NCBI GenBank assembly: GCA_003258725.1
Contig: QHMG01000006.1
Coordinates: 1 to 64,000 of the forward strand
Direction of reading: 5' to 3'
DNA: 64,000 nucleotides
DNA from: Candidatus Melainabacteria bacterium
GTDB taxonomy: Bacteria; Cyanobacteriota; Vampirovibrionia; Gastranaerophilales; Gastranaerophilaceae
In this document: piece after piece, positions 43,311-51,044 of the stretch
How positions within the stretch are numbered: position 1 is the stretch's first letter
Layout of the letters: each line of letters starts with the position of its first letter
Made by a program: the position numbers and the translations under genes
Notes under the pieces: model-generated
The model's database searches: none
Told to the model about the DNA's origin: nothing
What the model saw: only the letters and a program-made list of their open reading frames with translations

Positions 43311-43650
43311 CCATTGTCACCCTGAATTTATTTCAGGGTCTCTGTTTTTTTTTTGAGATTCTGAACCAAGTTCAGAATGACATAAGGTTTTGTGTTTTCC
43401 CATTGTCACCCTGAATTTATTTCAGGGCCTCTGTTTTTTTTGAGATTCTGAACCAAGTTCAGAATGACATAAGGTTTTGTGTTTTCCCATTGTCACCCTG
43501 AATTTATTTCAGGGTCTCTGTTTTTTTTGAGATTCTGAACCAAGTTCAGAATGACATAAGGTTTTGTGTTTTCCCATTGTCACCCTGAATTTATTTCAGG
43601 GTCTCTGTTCTTATTGAGGTTCTGAACCGAGTTCAGAATGACATAAGGTT
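43311..43650. repeat. Tandem array of four REP-like units (about 87 bp each)
   Basis: Units begin at 43311, 43400, 43487 and 43574 (periods 89, 87, 87). Each holds a CCCTGAA/TTCAGGG hairpin and an inverted TTCTGAA/TTCAGAA hairpin, separated by CTC-T-run-GAG. Units 2 and 3 are nearly identical, so duplication was recent. Confidence 0.95.
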
Positions 43651-43657
43651 TGGTGTT

Positions 43658-44845
43658 CTATTTTCTTGATTGCAAATATTTTTGAGCAACAGCATCGTTT
43701 GCAGGAACTGTAACTTGACCGTTAGCACGTACTGTAAATGTGAACTGGTCTGGAGTTTTCACTTCTGTTGGCTTGTCAGGATTATAAGCCTTGTTAGGTT
43801 TTTTGTCACCATTGATATCAACCTTGATTGTTGCTGTTGAGTTTACGTTTCCAGCACTGAAGTTGTCAGTAACTGTCCAACTCATACCGTCAGAAGTATT
43901 AAATGTGCAAACCTTGTTGTTGCAAGATATATCTTTGCCAGAAGGTTGCATAATATGAGCGAACAAGTATGCAAATTTGTTTTCTGATGTATATTTTCCG
44001 CTGTCTCTTTTTGGTACGCTTCGGTCTGTTAATACAGCTGATGCAGGTGTAATTTTAACATTGCCAGAGGTTGTTGTTTCACCTACAGAACCTATGTTTG
44101 GCAATACTGAATCACTGTGACCGCCACCTGTTGGTTTTAGGATTTCGATGGTATTACTTCCTGTATTAACAGTATTACCAGTATTACCAGTATTAAAAGT
44201 AGATGTATCTATTGGATCTAAGGTTAGTTTTGGAGGGTTTTTTTTGCAGTCTGTTGTATAAACAAATTCAGTTAGCCCATCACTATTTAAACGTGTTACA
44301 GGATTTCCATTTGCATCTAATTTAGAGCACATAAGTTGTTTTGGTACTGTATCACCACCTGGAGTTCCATAAATGGTACAATCTAACTCCTCATCAGTTA
44401 TTGCGTGTGTAAGGTCAGGTGTAAATAATGCCATTTCTACCTGTCTTCTAGCTGCAAATAATAGATGTCCTCTAAAACTTGCATCTGCTGATTGTAGTGG
44501 TGGATAAGCAACTGTGTCGTTTGCAATTTCAGCAACGGCTTCAAGGGTTGCTCTATGTGCTTTTTGCAACAATAGTTTATCCTTGTTTGGCTTTAATCCA
44601 GACAAAGAAACTAAGGTGATTACTGCGATTACACCAACAATCGCCATCATAATTAATGATTCTGATAACGTGAAGGCTTTGTGCGCACCGACTAATTCTC
44701 TGTCATTCGGAACTCGTTTCAAAATATCTTCTTCTTGAGATCCTGAAATAAATTCAGGGTGACATAAAGAATCAACAAAATTATTGTTATTCATACCATT
44801 ATCATGAACAATGGAAAAATCTTCTAAATCTTTATTCATATTCAT
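43658..44845 (-). CDS. Prepilin-like protein with a REP-like repeat inside its leader
   Basis: I choose ATG 44845, preceded by AAGGAG. The 395-residue product has an unusually long leader of about 55 residues before KAFTLSESLIMMAIVGVIAV, the prepilin helix. Part of that leader (CHPEFISGSQ and the following residues) is the in-frame translation of a REP-like unit at 44702-44764. The globular part is Thr/Asn-rich and ends with GMSWTVTDNF, KVDINGDKKPNK and DQFTFTVRANG, matching the other two prepilins. Whether PilD still processes it after such a long leader is uncertain. It lies upstream of the repeat array. Confidence 0.8.
   Translation of the reverse strand: MNMNKDLEDFSIVHDNGMNNNNFVDSLCHPEFISGSQEEDILKRVPNDRELVGAHKAFTLSESLIMMAIVGVIAVITLVSLSGLKPNKDKLLLQKAHRATLEAVAEIANDTVAYPPLQSADASFRGHLLFAARRQVEMALFTPDLTHAITDEELDCTIYGTPGGDTVPKQLMCSKLDANGNPVTRLNSDGLTEFVYTTDCKKNPPKLTLDPIDTSTFNTGNTGNTVNTGSNTIEILKPTGGGHSDSVLPNIGSVGETTTSGNVKITPASAVLTDRSVPKRDSGKYTSENKFAYLFAHIMQPSGKDISCNNKVCTFNTSDGMSWTVTDNFSAGNVNSTATIKVDINGDKKPNKAYNPDKPTEVKTPDQFTFTVRANGQVTVPANDAVAQKYLQSRK
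44702..44764. repeat. REP-like pair within the prepilin coding sequence
   Basis: Same architecture as the intergenic units (GTCA-TTCGGAA... then GAGA-TCCTGAA-ATAAA-TTCAGGG-TGAC), somewhat diverged, with the gene's frame kept through it. Confidence 0.85.
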
Positions 44846-45035
44846 AAGCACTCCTTTTATTCTTAAAAATTTATATTCCGCAATTATCCTACCATTATAA
44901 CACATGTAGCCATGGACTTGCAATATTTTTGCTTTTGTGTTAATATATTTTTACACATAGGGCATGGGTGTACTTAGTACATTTTTTATTAATTAACCAT
45001 GACCGTACAATTTACCAACACACTAGGAAATTTTT

Positions 45036-45689
45036 ATGATAAGAAAAACAGCAATACTCACTATTACAATAGTGCTAATGTTCTGTCAAAGTGTTCTAGC
45101 TTCAAACGTAAGTGAAAATGAAGTAAAAGCAACAATCGTAAAACACTCAATAGATTTAGGTATTGAACCAGCTCTAGCGTTAAGTATCGCTAAAACAGAA
45201 TCTAAATTCAGACACAATGTAAGAAGCCCTTATGGCGCAGTAGGCGTTTTCCAACTTATGCCTTCTACTGCTCAAAGATTAGGAGTTAATCCATATTATC
45301 TTAGTGATAATATCAGGGGCGGTTTAATGTACTACAAAATGATGTACAAAATGTTTGGCTCTACTGAGCTTGCTCTTGCTGCATACAATGCAGGACCTGT
45401 AGCAGTAGCTAGACGAAAATCCGTTCCGGCTTCTAGCAGACAGTTCGTTAACTCAATCATGTCAGATTATCACTATTACAAGAAAAACCCTGACCAAGCA
45501 ATAATTCAAGCAACAAGAAAAGCTCCTAAAGCTAATCACCAATTGCCAAAACCAAAAACTTCTATGAAGCCTGCAATTTCGACTTCTCCGGTTTCTATCA
45601 ATGGCGGTAAAGATGCTGGGCTTGCTAAGCACACAACTAAAATGATTGACGTTTCTGCAACAAAAGCAGTTAAAGATTCTTTAATTTAA
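45036..45689 (+). CDS. Lytic transglycosylase (SLT domain), exported
   Basis: The 217-residue protein has a signal peptide (KTAILTITIVLMFCQSVLA). A goose-lysozyme-like SLT domain follows: catalytic Glu in AKTESKFRH near 50-58, GAVGVFQLMPSTA, LGVNPYYL, and ELALAAYNAGP near 112-122. It cleaves murein glycan to anhydromuropeptides, often to make room for pili or flagella. The last 70 residues are Lys/Pro-rich and disordered. AGGA lies before the ATG. It stands alone upstream of the Nudix regulator. Confidence 0.93.
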   Translation: MIRKTAILTITIVLMFCQSVLASNVSENEVKATIVKHSIDLGIEPALALSIAKTESKFRHNVRSPYGAVGVFQLMPSTAQRLGVNPYYLSDNIRGGLMYYKMMYKMFGSTELALAAYNAGPVAVARRKSVPASSRQFVNSIMSDYHYYKKNPDQAIIQATRKAPKANHQLPKPKTSMKPAISTSPVSINGGKDAGLAKHTTKMIDVSATKAVKDSLI

Positions 45690-45715
45690 CAAAAATTTAC
45701 GTTACTTTTTATTTG

Positions 45716-45739
45716 GTTTAGGTTACAATTAACCTAAAC
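45716..45739. promoter_or_regulatory. Palindromic operator over the Nudix-regulator promoter
   Basis: Perfect 10-bp inverted arms (45716-45725 and 45730-45739, GTTTAGGTTA/TAACCTAAAC) are separated by CAAT. A TACAAT -10-like box lies at 45724-45729, within the palindrome. It sits 16 bases before the ATG at 45756 and is probably the autoregulatory site of that gene's product. Confidence 0.7.
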
Positions 45740-45755
45740 TAAGCAAGAGGAATAA

Positions 45756-46436
45756 ATGTATAACGAAACTAAAACGCACGAAATTACAGTAGATACGGTT
45801 ATTTTAACTATCAAAAATAATGCTCTTCAAGCGCTGTTAATTAGACGTGATAGAGAACCTTTTAAAGATAAATGGGCTATTCCAGGTGGATATGTTCGCA
45901 TGTCTGAAAATCTTGAACAAGCTGCTGTTCGTATTTTAAAAGAAAAAACAGACGTGGACAATGTTTATTTAGAACAGTTGTACACATTTGGCGATCCTCT
46001 TCGTCACCCTGACTCTCGTGTAATTACTTGCGTTTATTTCGCACTTGTTAGATACGAAGATGTTAAGGTTGTTGAATCGGAAGATGTTGCATGGTATCCG
46101 ATTGATGATTTACCACCACTTGCTTTTGACCACAAAGAAATTATTGATTACACTAGAGCAAGAGTTAGATTATCTCTTAAAACTTGCCCTGTTGCGTATC
46201 AATTATTAAACGAAAAATTCACTCTAACTGAAATGCAAAAAGTTTATGAATTGATTATGGGCAAAAAGTTAGATAAGCGTAACTTTAGAAAAAAAGTTTT
46301 GGGTACAGAAGGTCTTATTACACTTGATGAATTTACAAAGGCATCTTCTAAAAGACCTGCTAGACTTTACCAATATAAACAATTATATAGTGGCGATTTA
46401 AAATCGTTCTTTATCGCTAACAAAGAGGATATTTAA
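45756..46436 (+). CDS. NrtR-like transcriptional regulator: Nudix-fold sensor plus winged helix
   Basis: The 226-residue protein has a Nudix-fold domain in residues 1-140 (GGYVRMSENLEQAAVRILKEKT). The catalytic R-E-x-x-E-E signature is lost: RILKEK replaces RELxEE, so hydrolysis is unlikely. Residues 150-226 form a winged helix (FTLTEMQKVYELIMGKKLDKRNFRKKVL). This fusion is the NrtR family, in which the Nudix domain senses ADP-ribose-type metabolites to control NAD or sugar genes. A 24-bp palindrome over its promoter supports autoregulation. Targets other than itself are not visible; secG follows after 2 bases. Confidence 0.88.
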   Translation: MYNETKTHEITVDTVILTIKNNALQALLIRRDREPFKDKWAIPGGYVRMSENLEQAAVRILKEKTDVDNVYLEQLYTFGDPLRHPDSRVITCVYFALVRYEDVKVVESEDVAWYPIDDLPPLAFDHKEIIDYTRARVRLSLKTCPVAYQLLNEKFTLTEMQKVYELIMGKKLDKRNFRKKVLGTEGLITLDEFTKASSKRPARLYQYKQLYSGDLKSFFIANKEDI

Positions 46437-46438
46437 AA

Positions 46439-46666
46439 ATGTTATTAAGTTTAATTTGGATATTACAAGTAATTTCATCAGTTCTATTAATAGTTTTAAT
46501 TCTTTTACATTCACCTAAAGGTGACGGTATCGCAGCTATTGGTGGAGCTTCTCAAATGTTCTCATCACAAAAGAGTGCAGAAAAGGGTTTGAATAAACTT
46601 ACAGGTATTATCGCTGGTATCTTTATTGTTTGTACCTTCTTATTAGGCTTTGGCATTATCAAATAG
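46439..46666 (+). CDS. secG: Preprotein translocase subunit SecG
   Basis: The 75-residue protein has two membrane segments (about 2-22 and 54-73) and the SecG loop with LLHSPKGDGIAAIGGASQMF between them. SecG joins SecYE to ease SecA-driven export. It lies two bases after the Nudix regulator. Confidence 0.95.
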   Translation: MLLSLIWILQVISSVLLIVLILLHSPKGDGIAAIGGASQMFSSQKSAEKGLNKLTGIIAGIFIVCTFLLGFGIIK

Positions 46667-46681
46667 TGAAGTTGGTTGTTT

Positions 46682-47014
46682 ATGGAAGACGAACAACAAA
46701 AGCCTCGTTGGTACGAAAATCACCCTGAAATAAAAGAACTTATGTCTTTTATTCGCACGTTAGAGCGTGAAAAACAAATTTTTATTACACAGCAGATGTT
46801 ACAAATCCTTATTAATGAGTGTGATATGGATTTGGATAGCGAATTAACCCGTATTTCAAAAAATAATTACACCTATAAACGTTGGTATGACAAAGATTAT
46901 GGCTTGTCTGCCTCTTTTGAATTATTGAAGGATTTACCCGATATAAAGCGTAATTTTGTAGTGCGTAGAGTTTTGGCTGAAATTGTTATGGGATTTGCTA
47001 AAAAGGAAATTTAG
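46682..47014 (+). CDS. Conserved-looking small protein of unknown function
   Basis: About 110 residues from ATG 46682; a TTG two codons earlier is less likely. It is soluble, charged and helical, with aromatic clusters (KPRWYENHPEIKELM, TYKRWYDKDYGLS) and no membrane segment or metal site. It sits in a run of same-strand genes, 15 bases after secG and 2 bases before the SDR gene, so it is probably co-transcribed. I do not recognise a family. Confidence 0.7.
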   Translation: MEDEQQKPRWYENHPEIKELMSFIRTLEREKQIFITQQMLQILINECDMDLDSELTRISKNNYTYKRWYDKDYGLSASFELLKDLPDIKRNFVVRRVLAEIVMGFAKKEI

Positions 47015-47016
47015 TT

Positions 47017-47727
47017 ATGAAAAATGTTCTAGTTACAGGCGCATCAAAAGGTATTGGTAAGTGCATTGCTCAAGAATTATCTAAAAGTTTTAATGTTTTT
47101 GTTACGGCAAGAACTGAAAAGGCTTTAAAAGAACTTAATGTGGCAGGGTATTATATCTGTGACTTAGAAAAATCAACTGATTTGGCAAAATTAAAAGAAT
47201 TTATTATAGAAAACAAAATTGATATTTTAGTGAACAATGCGGGTGAATACATTTATAATCCTATTGAGAATATGGATTACTCACATATTTCAGAGATTTT
47301 CAAAATTAATTCAATAGCGCCAGCATTTTTATCTAGTGCTGTTGTGCCTTATATGAAATCTCAAAAATGGGGGCGAATTGTTAATATAGGCTCTATTAGT
47401 GGTGTTATGGGGGAAGCATTTGCAAGTATGTATTCTGCAACGAAAGCATCTTTGATAGGTATGACAAAAGCCTTAGCGCTTGAATTAGCGTCTGAAAATA
47501 TTACTGTGAACACAATTAATCCAGGATGGGTTGATACAGGGCTTGGAAAAGATTCAATTGAAAGCAGTGAGTTTTCTGAAGATGAAATTTTAGAGTGTAT
47601 TCCGCAAAGACGTTTTGTTGAACCAATAGAAGTAGCGAATTTAGTCAAGTATTTAATATCAGAGGAAGCAAAAGGCTTAACTGGTCAAGCAATTAACCTT
47701 TGTGCTGGGTTGAGTGTTGGAATATAA
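47017..47727 (+). CDS. Short-chain dehydrogenase/reductase (FabG-like)
   Basis: The 236-residue protein has the SDR cofactor motif TGASKGIGK (residues 7-15), NNAG near 72, the catalytic Ser in GSISGVMGE, Y-x-x-x-K in YSATKASLIG, and NTINPGWVDT. Those fit an NAD(P)H-dependent ketoreductase. Substrate is uncertain: FabG (3-oxoacyl-ACP reductase) is one option, but an SDR of unknown substrate is equally likely. It follows the unknown 110-residue gene by 2 bases and ends in a strong hairpin. Confidence 0.88.
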   Translation: MKNVLVTGASKGIGKCIAQELSKSFNVFVTARTEKALKELNVAGYYICDLEKSTDLAKLKEFIIENKIDILVNNAGEYIYNPIENMDYSHISEIFKINSIAPAFLSSAVVPYMKSQKWGRIVNIGSISGVMGEAFASMYSATKASLIGMTKALALELASENITVNTINPGWVDTGLGKDSIESSEFSEDEILECIPQRRFVEPIEVANLVKYLISEEAKGLTGQAINLCAGLSVGI

Positions 47728-47732
47728 AGTTA

Positions 47733-47775
47733 AAAAAAACGAGGCGGATTGCAAAGCAATCCGCCTCGTTTTTTT
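47733..47775. terminator. 20-bp perfect hairpin terminator (both strands)
   Basis: 47733-47752 pairs with 47756-47775 around AAA, with A-runs on the left and T-runs on the right, so it can terminate either strand. Confidence 0.9.
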
Positions 47776-47780
47776 ATTAT

Positions 47781-47870
47781 GTCATACCGCACTTGTTGCG
47801 GTATCTATGGACATGACCAAGAGCTTATTTATACCCTAATGTCATTCTGAACTTGTTTCAGAAACCCTTT
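47781..47870. repeat. REP-like units
   Basis: An ACCGCA/TGCGGT-type unit (47781-47806) and a TTCTGAA/TTCAGAA-type unit from 47841 to the edge of the SH3-like gene. Confidence 0.8.
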
Positions 47871-48513
47871 ACTTTATATCTGGAAATAATTGCAATTCGC
47901 CGTCGTCTGTTCTCCAACGGATATAACCAGTTTTGGCATTTTTATTTACGTCTAAAATAGTTACTAATGCCCAATTGCCTTTAATTGCAGTAAGTTTTAT
48001 TTTTGAAACTTGTGCTGTAATTGAGTTTACAACCTGAGAATCTTCTGTTGTTCCACTATGCAATTCTTTTACGGTATCTTTTTTGTCATCAAATATGCTC
48101 AAACCGTACTTTCTGCCATAAGTTCCGTAGAAGTTACGCCACATCATAAAACGTAGTTCTTCAGCTTGAATCCAGCCTGTTAGGTGTCTTTCCTTGTTGT
48201 AAACAACATTAATCCAATCTTCTGTAAAATCTATAACTTGTATAAAACCTAACTCTTTTTTAGGAATAAATACGCTGAAAAATGAGTAATTAGTTCCGCT
48301 TGATGCTTTGAATTTTTCATAATCCCAATTAGCTTCATACACAATTTTTGATTTTGTATCAGCTTTTTCATAAACAACAACGTGTTTTGGCACTTGATAC
48401 ATACCAATTGCATTATGTTGAATAGATGAAGATAAAACAGGCATTATATCCGCATTTGCAGGTGTAATGAACCCGCAAATTATAAAAATAAATGTTAGAA
48501 TTAGTTTTTTCAT
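47869..48513 (-). CDS. Exported SH3-like domain protein
   Basis: The 214-residue protein has a signal peptide (KKLILTFIFIICGFITPANA). A bacterial SH3-like segment (about 45-120, VVVYEKADTKSKIV... and WINVVYNKERHLTGWIQAEEL) and a second one (about 150-210, ending GYIRWRTDDGELQLF) follow. Such domains bind peptidoglycan or proteins in the periplasm. AGAGG precedes the ATG. It stands alone, with an 18-bp hairpin upstream and REP-like repeats at its end. Role uncertain. Confidence 0.75.
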   Translation of the reverse strand: MKKLILTFIFIICGFITPANADIMPVLSSSIQHNAIGMYQVPKHVVVYEKADTKSKIVYEANWDYEKFKASSGTNYSFFSVFIPKKELGFIQVIDFTEDWINVVYNKERHLTGWIQAEELRFMMWRNFYGTYGRKYGLSIFDDKKDTVKELHSGTTEDSQVVNSITAQVSKIKLTAIKGNWALVTILDVNKNAKTGYIRWRTDDGELQLFPDIK

Positions 48514-48537
48514 GTTTTATTACCTCTTTTTAGTAAT

Positions 48538-48576
48538 AATAGGGCGCAACTGAATTTTATTCAGTTGCGCCCTATT
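48538..48576. terminator. 18-bp perfect hairpin at the end of pheT
   Basis: 48538-48555 pairs with 48559-48576 around TTT. It lies six bases beyond the pheT stop on the minus strand and is rich in GC in the middle of the stem. Confidence 0.8.
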
Positions 48577-48581
48577 GATTA

Positions 48582-51044
48582 TTATTCTCTAAATGAAATT
48601 TCGCTATATGCTTTTTGCAAGCCTGTTTTAACTGCAGACATTTGTTTTTCGATAACGTCTTCTGTCAAAGTTGCGTTAGCATCTTGCATTTTAATTCTGA
48701 AAGCCACACTTTTGAATCCTTCTTTAATATGTTCGCCTTGATATACATCAAAGATTTCAGAACCTTTGAATAAATTACCTTGTGCTGATTTCTTTATAAC
48801 TTTTTGAATGTCAGCAAAAGTAACATCTTCAGGGATTACGAAAGCCATATCTCGTTGTACTTCTGGGTGTTGTGGTAAAGGTTTGAATTTAGCCACAGTT
48901 TCGTGCATACAAGATAAGATTTCGTCTAAGTTTACTTCAAAGATATATGCGTCTTGGTTCAATTTCATTTTGTCTTTTAACAATGGGTGAATTTGACCGA
49001 AGAAACCAATGTCTTTAGGTTGTTTGCCTAACATAACAAGTTTTGCAGTCTTGTATGGGTGCATAAAGTTTACATCTTCGCAAGCGTGAATTTGAATTCT
49101 GTTTTCAAGTCCTAATTCTGACAACAATTTTTCAAACACGCCTTTTAATGTGTAGAAATCAGTTTTTTGAACATGTTGCCATTTAGAATTTTCAATGTCG
49201 CCAGAAATAATACCTGCAAGAGTTTTAATTTCAGAAACGCCAGCGTTTTCGTGAGTTGTTTCTTGGTCTTTTAAGTAAATTCTACCGATTTCATAAGCCC
49301 AATAGTTCTTTTGACCGTTGTCATAGTTATTTTTGAAACAGCTTAGAATGTTTGCTGACATACATTGACGAAGCATTGAGTAATCTTCGCTTGCCGCATT
49401 TGCAACTTTAACTGCTTTTGAATCATCGTAAGTCATCATAAATTGGTCTAATAGAGGTTTACCGATTAATGATGTTGTTGCAATCTCGTTTAAACCGCAA
49501 GAGCGCATAATATCGTGAATTTTTGCAGTTGTTTTTTCTTCTAATGTAATTGTTGGTGTCCCATTCTTTTCAGGAAGTGTTGGTGCAACTTTATCATAGC
49601 CGTAAATTCTTGAGATTTCTTCGATTAAGTCAATTTCTCTGTAAACGTCATCAACTCTGAAAGATGGAACTTCAATTTTTGCAGCAATTTCGTTTTTGCC
49701 TAAAATTGTAAATCCTAATTTTTCAAGAATAGTTAGAGCTTTTTCAGCAGGAATTTCAACACCTAAAATACGTTTAATTTCTGAAAATCTCAAGGTAATT
49801 GGTTCGATTTTATTTGTATCATCGCCTGTTTTTACAAGCCCGTCAACTTTCGCATCTGCATATTCAACCAATAATTGCATAGCACGCATTAAGGCTTGAT
49901 TTACAGCACCAATATCAATACCACGTTCAAATCTAGCACTTGCTTCTGAACGGTAGCCAACGCTTCTTGCGCTCTTTCTGTTTGCAGAAGGTACAAAGTA
50001 AGCTGCTTCTAAGGCAATTGTTGTTGTATTATCGTCGATTTCTGAATTTGCACCGCCAAATACGCCACCTAAACAAACAGGAGCTTCTTTTGTTGCAATT
50101 AAAACGCTGTCATGAGTTAAATTTCTTTCAATTTCATCTAAAGTTACAAGTTTTTCGCCTTCGTTAGCACGTCTTACGCATAAGTAGTTGTTTAATTTGC
50201 TTCTATCAAATGCGTGTAGAGGTGTTCCAAGTTCTAAAAGCACGTAGTTTGTAATATCTACAACATTGTTTATGGCTCTCATGCCAGATGCAACAAGTCT
50301 TTTTTGCATCCAATCTGGAGATTTTTTGATGTTAACGTTGCTCAATAATCCTACTGAATAATATTTACAAACATCTGTATCTTTAATTTCAACCTCAAAA
50401 TTATCGTTTCCGTATTCTACGGTTGCCTCAAGAGGTGAATATTTCAAGTGTCTATCAAAAATAGCGCACAATTCACGAGCTACACCGATAATTGACATTT
50501 GATCGCCTCTATTTGCAGTAGGTGCAACATTTAGAACGATATCTTCTTCAAGTCCCAAAACGTCTTCTAAGTTTTTGCCAAGTTCAAGGTTGTCAATAAA
50601 TCTATTTAAGATTAAGATACCGTCTTCTTCTTGGTAATTTCTATCGCTTAAACCTAGCTCATCAGCTGAACATAACATACCTTGAGATTCTACACCTCTG
50701 ATTACAGCAGGTGTTAGAGTGAAAGTTTCGCCTGTTTTGCGGTCTAAAACTTGAGAACCAACAGAAGCGTAAGGGATAATTTGACCTTCTTCAATATTTT
50801 GAGCGCCACAAACAACTGTTTTTACTGCACTACCAATATTTACATCAACTAAGTGAAGTTTATCAGCGTTTGGGTGTTGATTAATTTTTTCAATTTTAGC
50901 TGTAATAATGTTTGTGAATTTTGGCTTGATATAGTCAATTTCTTCAACTTCTAATCCGCTCATAGTAAGTTCATGAGCAATTTGTTTTTCATCAATTCCG
51001 TCTAAATCAACGAAATCTTTCAACCAATTAAGCGATACTTGCAT
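48582..51044 (-). CDS. pheT: Phenylalanine-tRNA ligase beta subunit
   Basis: The 820-residue protein has an N-terminal tRNA-binding (EMAP-like) domain with INQHPNADKLHLVDV and a MLCSADELGL segment near 120. The B3/B4 editing domain has GGVFGGANSEID, and a B5 domain and catalytic-like core follow. The C-terminal anticodon-binding FDX-ACB domain has FKPLPQHPEVQRDMAFV near 730. With PheS it charges tRNA-Phe; pheS is not in the window. It overlaps the preceding phosphohexomutase gene by 17 bases; AAGGAG lies before the ATG. Confidence 0.97.
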   Translation of the reverse strand: MQVSLNWLKDFVDLDGIDEKQIAHELTMSGLEVEEIDYIKPKFTNIITAKIEKINQHPNADKLHLVDVNIGSAVKTVVCGAQNIEEGQIIPYASVGSQVLDRKTGETFTLTPAVIRGVESQGMLCSADELGLSDRNYQEEDGILILNRFIDNLELGKNLEDVLGLEEDIVLNVAPTANRGDQMSIIGVARELCAIFDRHLKYSPLEATVEYGNDNFEVEIKDTDVCKYYSVGLLSNVNIKKSPDWMQKRLVASGMRAINNVVDITNYVLLELGTPLHAFDRSKLNNYLCVRRANEGEKLVTLDEIERNLTHDSVLIATKEAPVCLGGVFGGANSEIDDNTTTIALEAAYFVPSANRKSARSVGYRSEASARFERGIDIGAVNQALMRAMQLLVEYADAKVDGLVKTGDDTNKIEPITLRFSEIKRILGVEIPAEKALTILEKLGFTILGKNEIAAKIEVPSFRVDDVYREIDLIEEISRIYGYDKVAPTLPEKNGTPTITLEEKTTAKIHDIMRSCGLNEIATTSLIGKPLLDQFMMTYDDSKAVKVANAASEDYSMLRQCMSANILSCFKNNYDNGQKNYWAYEIGRIYLKDQETTHENAGVSEIKTLAGIISGDIENSKWQHVQKTDFYTLKGVFEKLLSELGLENRIQIHACEDVNFMHPYKTAKLVMLGKQPKDIGFFGQIHPLLKDKMKLNQDAYIFEVNLDEILSCMHETVAKFKPLPQHPEVQRDMAFVIPEDVTFADIQKVIKKSAQGNLFKGSEIFDVYQGEHIKEGFKSVAFRIKMQDANATLTEDVIEKQMSAVKTGLQKAYSEISFRE

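Noticed and set aside
43311..43650. CRISPR array
   Set aside because: Regular spacing of about 87 bp, but the whole unit repeats and there are no unique spacers; no cas genes in the window.
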